From: Chromera velia | Lineage: Eukaryota; Sar; Chromeraceae | Length of the DNA: 50,377 nt | Direction of reading: 5' to 3' | Assembly (NCBI GenBank): GCA_018398765.1 | Contig: JAHBMJ010005231.1 | Span: 22,501 to 72,877 of the forward strand | In this document: one piece after another, positions 35,808-45,012 of the stretch | Layout: the number at the start of each line of letters is the position of its first letter | Numbering within the stretch: the first letter of the stretch is position 1 | The notes under the pieces: model-generated | What the model saw: only the letters and a program-made list of their open reading frames with translations | What the model was told of the DNA's origin: nothing | Database searches by the model: none | Position numbers and translations under genes: made by a program

Positions 35808-36276
35808 GCATGGGAGCTAGTGAGTGGAGCTCCTCGCGCGATTGAAAGGAAACAAAAGACAGAGAGAAGTACAGAGGGAGAGACAGACGGACAGAGACCC
35901 CTTCTACCACTTCACTGCCCGAGTCCAAAGTGGCTTGAATCACCGCGTTTGTTTCTTTGTTTCTCTCCTTTCCTTTCTTTGGCAAGTAGGAATGACCTTT
36001 GCTCATCTCTTTCTTCGGCAGTACCTCTTTGACTTTCTTTCTTTCCCCGGCATCGGTTTTTGGGTTTGCAAAAGAAGACAAAACGGCTCAGACCGTAAGC
36101 GTGAAAGGACAACGAGGAATCGGGTCGCAGGCAGGAAGGCGTGGGAAAAGGAGAAAGCCCATCTCCTGAAAAATTGCGACAAAGAGAAGGCTGAGCTCGT
36201 CCAGGCCAGCAAGATAAATAAATGGCGGCAAATTCTGAAGAAGCATGGGAGCTAGTGAGTGGAGCTCCTCGCGCGA
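35808..36276. repeat. Segmental repeat block, first copy, with basic coding-like tail
   Basis: A 34-bp segment gcatgggagctagtgagtgg... occurs at 35808-35841 and again at 36243-36276. Within the block, 35839-36171 is repeated at 37133-37477. Its right part encodes a basic, probably helical stretch (DRKRERTTRNRVAGRKAWEK) that ends in TAG at the second 34-bp copy. No upstream exon or start is evident. Could be a fragment of a basic coiled-coil protein gene; a loose similarity to bZIP basic regions is not enough to claim it. Confidence 0.5.
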
Positions 36277-36833
36277 TCCGGGACTGCAAAGCAGTGGCAA
36301 TTCGCTGTCATATCCAAACAGAATCACGAATCTTCGCAGAAAACAAAGGAACAAGAACGACTTGCCAGAAACATACAAAGAACAAACCAAGAGAAAAAAG
36401 GAGCCAGAAAGAAGGAGGCCCGTCTTTGATGGTCGATCGATGTTGCACCTGAGCGATGATGTAAGACAGCGAGAAGGACAAGCGAAGAAGACAAACAAAA
36501 CGAAGCAGATAAATGAGCATTCACATAGGAGAAGATAACCGTCCCGTTTCCCTTTTCCTTCCAGAGTTCCCTGCAGGTCACCTCCAATATGTCCCTGCCC
36601 TATATGGTTAAATGGGGGCTCTGGGTATGCTCTGCTCTCACGCTGACTTCTTTTGTCTCGCTGCTTTTTGTTTTCGCTTTCTCTGAAAATGCAAACAGGC
36701 AAATAACAAGTCAAACACCTGGGAGCAGTCAGAGCGGCCTCTCTCTCTGGTTTCTCGATGAATTGATTGTCTCCCTCCCTCAATCTGCCAGGCAGGCAGC
36801 AGGAAGAGTCGCATCGGATCCTGCATCTTCTCT

Positions 36834-36868
<35 letters not shown>

Positions 36869-37132
36869 CACTGTGTGTGTTCGGCTCTTCAGATTTTCTC
36901 TTTCTATCTGAAAACGCAACCAAGACAATGAGTGAAATGACGAGTCAAAACAAAGGGAGGAGAGAAGACGCCCCTTTCGCCTTTCTCGTCTTTCTTCCTT
37001 CATTGGGTGACGGCGACACTTCCTTTGACCGAAGACTGCACCACGCACACGCATCGTCTGTGGAATACGCCGACTGTCACAGTCTCCCTAAACGAACGAA
37101 CGAACGAACGAACGATCGAATGCCAAACGAAC

Positions 37133-37477
37133 CGATTGAAACGAAACAAAAGACAGAGAGAAGTACAGAGAGACAGACAGACGGACAGACGGACGGACAG
37201 AGACCCCTTCTACCTCTTCACTGCCCGAGTCCAAAGTGGCTCGAATCACCTCGTTTCTTTGTTTCTCTCCTTTCCTTTCTTTGGCAAGTAGAAATGACCT
37301 TTGCTCTTCTCTTTCTTCGGCAGTACCTCTTTAACTTTCTTTCTTTCCTCGGCAACCGTTTTTGGGTTTGCAAAAGAAGACAAAACGGCCGGCTCGGATC
37401 GTAAGCGTGAAAGGACAACGAGGAAGCGGGTCGCAGGGAGGAAGGCGTGGGAGAAGGAGAAAGCCGACCTCCTGAAA
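37133..37477. repeat. Segmental repeat block, second copy
   Basis: About 90 percent like 35839-36171 by eye, same orientation, 1.3 kb away. It has a 5-bp difference (ggccggctcgg against ggctcag) that joins KEDKTAGS in frame with DRKRERTTRKRVAGRKAW; in the first copy this junction is frameshifted. So the coding reading is older than the duplication or it is chance. A (GT)n tract at about 36838-36868 lies between the copies. Confidence 0.55.
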
Positions 37478-38903
37478 TGCGTCCCTGCCGTAAGGATTTC
37501 TTGGTTCTCTTGACTCATTCACTCCAAAATGAATCAACCAATCATGCAACCAATACTTCGAATCTGCGCTTACGCTTGCAATCCGATTGAACTGAGTAGA
37601 GAAGAACGAAAGAAAGAAAGAGAGAAAGAAAGAAAGAAAGAAAGAAAGATTGCATGTATGATAGAGAGAGCAGAACGTTCCGGAAGATGTCAACAAGGAT
37701 CATCATGCAGGAAGGAAGGATCGAGTGACTGAATCCTTACAGCTTTCGATGCGCGCATTGTCCGCAGATTTCGATTTCGGACTCCTGATGATTCCACAAG
37801 ACCTGGGGGGGGCTGGTGGGGCCTTCTGGATATTCAGGACTGCTGGGCAGTCGCAATTCGAATGCTTAGACCTACGAGCACTTCCCTTCATGTCTCAGTT
37901 TCTTTTCACCGTGTGTGTCCGATACTGTATTGTATGTTGAAAGTGGCTTCTGTTCCTCTGTTCCTGTCAGTCGCGCTCATGGCATTGCACGTACAGACAC
38001 AGAGCAGGGAAACGCGCCGGACGTCTGAGAGGAAAACGAGGGTGCACATGCAAAGATTTTGACAGAGGTTTTTGCTGTCACACTGGAGTCGTCTCGATTT
38101 AATCAAGAAAGCTGAAAGGGATTTAATATTTCTTTCCCCTGCCCCTTCTCCATGTCAGCCTGCTGGCTTGGCAATGCGTGTACTAGCCTGTACTGCTGCT
38201 CTTGCAGTGGCAACGAGAAAATTAAGTCTCTTCTGCTCCCTCCCTCTTGTTTCTTTTAATTGCGACCTCTGTGTTCGTCTTTGTCTGCAATTTGTCTGCA
38301 TGTCCTCGATCTCTTCTGAATTAATGTACGTGTGCCTGCTGGTGGAAGAATGAAAAGACGGCTGCATGGCTGCATAGGAAGATGATCCTCTTTGTGCATG
38401 GAGTTTCGTTTCGTGAATTACCAACAAACAAACGAAGGCAACAAGACAATTACGCGAGGAACGAAGGAAGAAAGGAAGAAACGAAAAAACGTACGGGGAG
38501 CTGACCGAACATTCGCTTCCTGACAAACAGGAGTGCGCCCAAAGCTCTAAAAGTCGATGACCTTTATAGAAAGAAAGATACCGGGTGTATTTTCAAAGCA
38601 GGAATTGAGCGCACGTCACAACGCTTCATGGCAGAGACTGTTTGACTCGGTTTGGAGCTAGGTTTGGAGACACTTTGAGGCAACAATCGAAGCCAAGAGA
38701 CACAAACTGGAAAGCAACTTGCACAGTTGTAATTTACATCTTTTAATTTTAATAACACGTTAATTGAAGTACTACTACGTTGAAGAGTCTGCCAAAGCTT
38801 TTTATATATCTATTTTTTTTTGTGAGAGAAGTCGTACAATGATTTCTTCATCCCTTTTCTGTTTCAATCTATTTCAATCAGAAGTCAGCTACTGTTCTGA
38901 GTC
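37478..38903. other. Intergenic region without a recognised gene
   Basis: Nothing I can support as a gene. It holds (GAAA)n near 37610-37648, scattered TGCATG motifs and increasing AT content toward 38800. Confidence 0.4.
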
Positions 38904-40088
38904 CTAAAGTTGTTAAATACCGCATACCGGTTATAACCGATCGTTTTGGACCCCTAAATAACGGTATTCGGTATTTACTAGGGGTGGACACTAAAGTTTT
39001 AAAGTTTTTTTTTGTTAAAGTTTTTTTTCTGCCCTTCAGACTTTATTTTTAAAAAATGTTTTTAAATAAGTTTTTAAATAGGATATTATAGGTCTTCATT
39101 GACTCCTCAATTAAATCAGTCATAACTAAACTAATTAACAATCCAACAGGCTGCTGTCTGATTTAATTGGAATTTATTGAATACATGCTAATTAAACGAC
39201 ATACAAAAAACGCATGCATGCAAAAGCCTTCGGAGACTGAAGCTTCGCATATACGCCAAGCTAAACATCAATAGCTCAAAATTAGCATGCCAATTAATCG
39301 CAGTATTACGTCGATCCTTGCAAGCCGATGGATAGACTTTAGGTAAGATTAGAGTAAATAATTAAGTAACCTACATAGAAGGTAGCAGAAGCTTAGTCCT
39401 AAAGCTTGGTCTATTCAGGCGTATTCAGGTTTAAATTCATGTCCACATAAAAAATTATCTAGAAAATTATTAATCATCGGTAACAGAAAAGTTAGCGAAA
39501 AAAATATAAGTTAGTTAGAGTCAGAAACATGACAAAAGGAACTTGAAGATGAGAACGGGACTTTATGAGCAACGATGGAAATGAAATCAACTTCTCTAGC
39601 AACGTCTCCTAGATCAACTTTTACATATCTGGTTGCATGTTTACTTTTAAAATTAAAGTTTTAAAGTTAAAGTTTAAAGTTTTTCAGGTAAACTATATTA
39701 TAAAAAAAACTTTAGTGCCTACTCCTAGCGTTTTAAGCTTTTAAAAGCTATTTAAGCAATTGTACATATTTTTTTGAAGAATTGTAAGACTCTCCGCATT
39801 TAGGTGATTGCATGGGCTGTCAATCACGGTCAGTAGCCCATCACACAGTGATAATGGTGATCATGCACTCTCCATTTTTAGGCCTTTTAAGCCTTCATTA
39901 ACTCTCTGCCACAACATTTTCTGCAAAACATACCCGATTTTAGGTTATTGGCCCTGCCGCCCTGAACTTTAAAATTTCAGGAGTTGATTATGAATACTTA
40001 GATAAATACCTTATACCTAAATTCGGTATTTGACCCCCAAATAACGGTTATCGGTATTTATCCTAGTCGGTATTTATAACAACTCTAG
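38904..40088. mobile_element. 1.2-kb inverted-repeat element (outer) of a nested pair
   Basis: The left end CTAAAGTTGTTAAATACCG resembles the reverse complement of the right end, CTAGAGTTGTTATAAATACC. Inside both ends are direct copies of a segment like acccctaaataacggtattc (about 38949 and 40034) and several GGTATTTA motifs. No protein-coding capacity. Fits a non-autonomous element interrupted by a second one. Confidence 0.5.
38978..39728. mobile_element. 0.75-kb inverted-repeat element nested in the previous one
   Basis: The left end CTAGGGGTGGACACTAAAG pairs with the right end, whose reverse complement is CTAGGAGTAGGCACTAAAG (two mismatches), followed inward on both sides by AAAGTTTT repeats. 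AT-rich interior, no ORF. Target-site duplication not clear. Confidence 0.55.
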
Positions 40089-40630
40089 TTCTGATAATTG
40101 ATGATAGTTGTGCATATACGCCTAGTTATATATATGTATGCATACATGTAGATTCATCATAGAAGCTCATCATTATCATCATCATCATCATTATTATTAA
40201 TCGGTCTATAGGCCATCATGCAATGCATGAGTCTAGGACAATGCTTTATTGCCCCTTTCCCAGACCTGCATCATACAACGGGAGGGGGCTTCATTCTCGT
40301 AACTCTAAACACCCTGCATCTAGAAGATGCTTTCTCAATCGCTGATGTCGTTTCCCTTCTGTGGGAGGAGTGCGACGACTACAACAGAGACTCTCAAGCA
40401 GTAGAGGCAGACAGGAAGACCGGTGGAGAGGGGGGACGGGAGATATACCTGGGAGATAGAAAAAGAACATTCAAAAGGTGAGATGGGAAGAGAGGTAAAT
40501 AACCATTACATGCATCGAATCGCAGGCCTTACGATGGAGGGCGCAGACAGATGTTTTACAAAAGTCGCAGGGCCGGTATGGGTGAGTGTCTAAGTACCAG
40601 GGTAACCTTCATTCGTGCCAACAATTCGCT

Positions 40631-41377
40631 TTACGTGGCGTGTTTTAGAGGGGTGGAGTCTTTCGATAGCAACCACTTTCTCTCTCTTTCTTGGGCTCTG
40701 TCTAATTTGGCTTCAATTTCGGTTACAATTGCATTCAGAGCCTCTCGATCTGCTCTTATTTCTGTGCATCCAATCAGTCGGTGCAGCAGATCGTCTGCTT
40801 TACCCCTGCATGCAGGGTAAACCGCGTCTTCCAGCCCTCTGTACGATGCATGGGGGCGACCACCAAGCAACATATACAGCAAGGCTGAAAAAAGGCCTGA
40901 GGACCAGATCGCAGCGCGAGGGAGGGAAACGAAACGGGGGGACGAAGGGGATGAAGGCAAAGTAGAGGAAAGGAAGAGGAAAGATGAACGTTGGGCAGTA
41001 AGATAAGACGTTTGGAACACATTCGGTCTGACGTCTTTACCAAACTGCAAAACTGCCCCCCGTGAAGCAGCCCTTTTTAGACAACCATCAATCCATTCAT
41101 CAACTTCTCGGTTGATCACTGCTCTTAAGAGAAGGAAACAGCCAACCTTAGTGGCTTTCTTTCTTCTTCTGATGGTTGGATTGACAGTCACAAATTCTTC
41201 TAATCTGGTTGACCCAATCAATTTTTGTACGTGCATCATAGAGGAAGGACAATCACCATTTATTAAAGCCAACCAGGCACCCGCGGGCATCTTGAGGTCA
41301 TCATCATCATCATCATACGCCATCGTTATCAGCCCATAATTATAGGCGTCTATCGTTCGGCAAGTCACAATACACAA
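40631..41377 (-). pseudogene. Uninterrupted ORF with weak protein-kinase C-lobe resemblance
   Basis: A 248-codon frame with no intron. Residues near SSGLFSALLYMLLGGRP resemble kinase subdomain IX (DxWSxGxxLYxLLxGRPP), and the following ALNAIVTEIEAKLD resembles the end of a kinase C-lobe. No glycine loop, HRD or DFG motif can be found, so it is not an active kinase. An acceptor-like ggtcctcag lies just before LFSALLYML, so the true exon may be shorter and the upstream part of the frame intronic. Either the last exon of a broken kinase gene or a chance frame. Confidence 0.35.
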
Positions 41378-41683
41378 GGCAGATTGTTAAATGATGGACC
41401 CTCATTTCATAACATTTGGCAAATAGCTTAACAACTGCATTTCTTCTCAAACTCTTCCACTTCTGGCAAGGCGTGCTTGCCCATGAGCGAGGCTGCTTCA
41501 TGTGATGTTGACTGCCAGCCATGCCACGCCACCTCATAACGCCATCCTCTTCCTTGCTTGTACGTGAAGCTAGCGTATGCTAGTGTAGAACTTATGGTTG
41601 TGAAGTTTGATGTCTTTGATTCAATTGATTGGCTTGATTGACATAAATGATTGTTTGCAGTTTCATATGAATGGGTAACTTGA
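41378..41683. other. Short intergenic stretch
   Basis: No gene seen in this interval; it precedes a diverged tandem repeat. Confidence 0.35.
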
Positions 41684-41900
41684 AAACGAGATGAATGAAC
41701 GTGTCTGGGGTGTGCTAGCTCACCAGCAACGAGGTGGGTGCGCAAGGCAGGCGTGACAGCCGTACACCACCTGGTGTGTATGCAAATAGATGACTCAAAA
41801 ACAAGATGAATGAACGTCCGGGGTATGATGGCTCACCAGCAATGAGATTGGTACGCAAAGCAGGCGCGACAGCCGTACACTGCCTGGCGTGTATGCAGCT
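41684..41900. repeat. Diverged two-copy tandem repeat of about 110 bp
   Basis: Copies begin near 41684 and 41792 and share agatgaatgaacgt, gctcaccagcaa and gcgacagccgtacac-type blocks with roughly 15 percent difference. Non-coding. Confidence 0.75.
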
Positions 41901-42098
41901 TGTGAGCGTGCAGTCTACAGCGTTGCCAAAAAACATCGTACTATACTGTTTTTGGTATTTCATGAAAAAACACTGTACTGTATTACACTCTATTAAATAA
42001 AAAAATATTTTTTTATAGCATTTTAGGGCATTACTGGGCCTATTTTAACATCTAAAACTAATTTTAACTACTTTTAATACTTAATCAAATACTTAGCA

Positions 42099-42281
42099 AT
42101 GTGTAATATAACATGCATAATATTTTTTACTGCTTCGAGTATGTGTTTGTTAGCTTCAAGAGACGGTAAGATGTGTGTCGTTTGTAGCAAGGTGTCGGCG
42201 CGCATCCAGAAATGCTCCGGATATCATTTAATTTACACCCGATATTGCTCTCGTCGCTGTCAGAAGAAGGATTGGAGGTGA
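42099..42281 (+). pseudogene. Incomplete MYND zinc-finger fragment
   Basis: The frame contains KMCVVCSKVSARIQKCSGYH followed by YCSRRCQKKDWR. This is the MYND pattern (CxxC, later C, then YCSxxCQxxDW), a protein-interaction finger. The second cysteine of the middle CxxC pair is Tyr, and the terminal HxxxC is missing: after DWR comes a TGA. Alternatively the exon ends at DW with donor GTGATA at 42280. No companion exons were found, so it is probably a gene remnant. Confidence 0.45.
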
Positions 42282-42353
42282 TACTATCGGAGTGTCTGCC
42301 CCACCCTCCAGGCCGCTCTGGCTGACTGACTGACTGAGGACTGACTGATTGAT

Positions 42354-42399
<46 letters not shown>

Positions 42400-43564
42400 G
42401 AACCAAAGGGCCCTCCATGACCATCGCATACGCTCTCTGGCCGTCTTTACATGATGTTATGTGAACAACTTTAAACAACTTTGTAAATATTCTTTTGTGT
42501 AAATCATTATCCTAAACTTTATAAATTTTTCTCATCCTAAACTTTATAAATTTTTGTAGGATGGCTTTGGAGAGCCACTGTACCGTAATCGTACTGTACT
42601 TTTGCTAGAATTTCTGTACTGTACTTTAGCAACCCTGTATGCAGAGCACACCAATGACAGATCTATGCATATGACATGCAGTATAAGATCTATGCTTACG
42701 TTGGCATGCATGCAGTCTCCATAAATTGTTGATTGCATGCAAGTAATGATAGATGCAGGAATTCTGTATCGTGTGTAAAAGTTTGAATGCATGGAATCGA
42801 TTCTGGTCATATATAAACAGTGAGACAAGAAACCGCTTAGTCCACCAGTCTATGCAGTCGTTTTGATGGTATTGATGAGTTAACTTACTTCAAAGTTGAG
42901 TAGGCGGCGTTTGAACAGAAGATGATAAACTTTGAATAATGCACATGTGAGAGCACTGCTGATGATACTAGAGAGCTGATGATACTAGAGATGGCATCGT
43001 AGAATCAGATCCCTATCGTAAAGAGCCGATTATTTTATAACGGTAGAAGACCGCGTTGCATGAATATATTCCTGAAGCATAATATTTTATATAATCTATT
43101 GTATTGTATGAATTATATATTTAAAAAAAATCTGAATCCTTAACTCTAGTCCTTATCCATAATTTTATAAATCACTGTTCAAGTTAGTTTGTGCACCTTG
43201 TGTAGCATTGTGCGCGAAAGTAAGTCTGACATAGTGGATAATAATACTGAGGATCAGCTCTGTGAGTTAGTGACAGTTAGCAATTTCAACTCCTTTACAG
43301 GCTTTACTCCAGTGGGTGACTTTCTGCTAGAAGTGCAACATCATATAACATCATATTGCAGGAGGGGGCGGATCACTGGAGGTTATATTATTTTATATTA
43401 TACAGTAATGAAAAATTCCGAATAAATTTTGAAAAAATAGAAAATCATATTGCGACCCTAAAGTCAAAACACCCAGCTTTGAGATTGCTCGTGAAGCCTT
43501 TTAAGGCACTTACATTTTTGTTACAAACTTATAAAAAATTCAGCGGTTATTTGTTTCATGGTTT
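42282..43564. other. AT-rich region without a recognised gene
   Basis: Contains (GATT)n at about 42342-42397. An open frame at 43189-43425 has no recognisable domain. The repeated segment cctaaactttataaattttt occurs at about 42511 and 42537. Confidence 0.35.
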
Positions 43565-43937
43565 ATTGAATCTTTCATGGTAAATTCGGGCAAGGGGGCT
43601 CAAATCAAGGAACACAAGAACACACATTGTCAATTAAGAACAACATCTGCTGTCCACAAAAGGTACAGACAAGAAGTTCGGTGACCACCAAAAAGAATCG
43701 CATGAAAAAGGAAACGCATAAGAAGTAAATAAAAAAACAGAGCATGACAAGAACTGTTACACTGGTTGAATGATTGTTTTTTTTTTGTTCAAATGAAAAG
43801 ACAGATGGAAAGTCGTACCCGGTTTCTGCTCTCACCTACCCACACGCCTCGGAGAGTCTGTCTTCGGACAAAGATGAGGATAAAAAAGCCAATGAATTTC
43901 TCGCACTGACCTCCAGCGTAAGATGTATGACTTTATA
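43565..43937. pseudogene. Displaced copy of TOM1 exon 1 end plus part of intron 1
   Basis: Matches 27581-27925 over its whole length in the same orientation, with small indels and roughly 10 percent substitutions by eye. On the minus strand it keeps the last codons of TOM1 exon 1 (KVIHLTLE) and the donor GTCAGT, then intron sequence. The copy stops abruptly at ttata (27925 / 43937). Carrying intron sequence shows it arose at the DNA level, not by retroposition. Confidence 0.9.
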
Positions 43938-45012
43938 TTATTAACAGTTACAGAGCTGCTTACTCCGTTCGCAACTCCAAAGACCCCGGAGGGCATGGAT
44001 AAATTACAGCTCCACCCTCCGCGGGGCTATGCATACATCGCTAGGCATGCAGGCTAGCATGCAGGGGCCGCTGCGTCAGGCATCTGACGTAAGCAAGTTT
44101 GTGAATGGCCCTGGAAAGCAAGAAAAATGGGAACTTTACGATTGATGTACGCTGGCCATGCAACTAGCCGACCGGGTAGTCACGCTGACCCCCCCCCCCG
44201 TAGGAAAAGGTGCAGAACTCCCCCTCCCCCAGGAAAAAAGCCCGGGGATGTAGCCTAGCTGTCACTTTCCGGGGCCACTGACGCACGCATGTATGACGAC
44301 GCGGGTTCATTCACGCTTTTCTAGACCATTTGGGGCAGGATCTTTCCGGGGCCTTTTTTTGGTGAAAGACACTGCTTGCATGGGCTGGGTATTTCTGTTT
44401 TGTAAGTGCCCCCCGCTTCGCTTTCCGGGGCCATGAGGGCATGCCGGGGCCTGTGAGGAGTCGCGGGGGATTAATTAAGTGCCCCCCGGGCGGAAAGCTC
44501 CGTGCGAACATGTTTCAAGCCTCGCTCCGCCCTCCGGGGCCACCATACGCCACCAGGGTGTGTGAGTGCTTGGCCATTCCGGAAACTCTGACATGCAGTC
44601 ATGCATGGTCATGCACCGTTTTGAATTGAGCGACAGTGGAGGCACTGCAGGTATGTGTATGAATATACTGGAGCCAGGAGTGAATGATAACGAGAAAAAC
44701 AGCAACCTCGATCCCGGTGAACGGTTGGTAGCTGACTCGGTGAGTGCTCCTTCCCTCAGTCTGACATCACAACTGGATTGCCGGACCTAGTGCCGGACTA
44801 CGTTGCAGTGAAGGATCGGGGCCAGCTTTTTCGATCGGCAACCCGACGAGAGGGGAAGCTTCTTTCTCTCCTTTCTGAATCGGAAAGGACAGGCACATTT
44901 GCTTGGTTTGTTGGTGTGAGCAACCCGATCAAGGATAATACAACACTCTGCACCACCGTGTGCTCAAAGGGTGGTGTCTGGAAGAAGATACAGCTAGAGA
45001 GAGAGGGAGAGA
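43938..45012. other. GC-richer intergenic region with repeated CCGGGGCC motifs
   Basis: The motif TTTCCGGGGCC or a close variant occurs near 44267, 44343, 44422, 44452 and 44533, and AAGTGCCCCCC occurs twice (about 44405, 44479). This suggests diverged tandem units. A frame at 44778-45092 reading VPDYVAVKDRGQLFRSATRR could be coding, but no phase-compatible model was found; it overlaps the start of the next gene in another frame. Confidence 0.4.

Noticed and set aside
35912..36783. Long minus-strand frames in the segmental repeat area
   Set aside because: Antisense of purine-rich repeats; Leu/Phe/Ser composition and no homology that I recognise.
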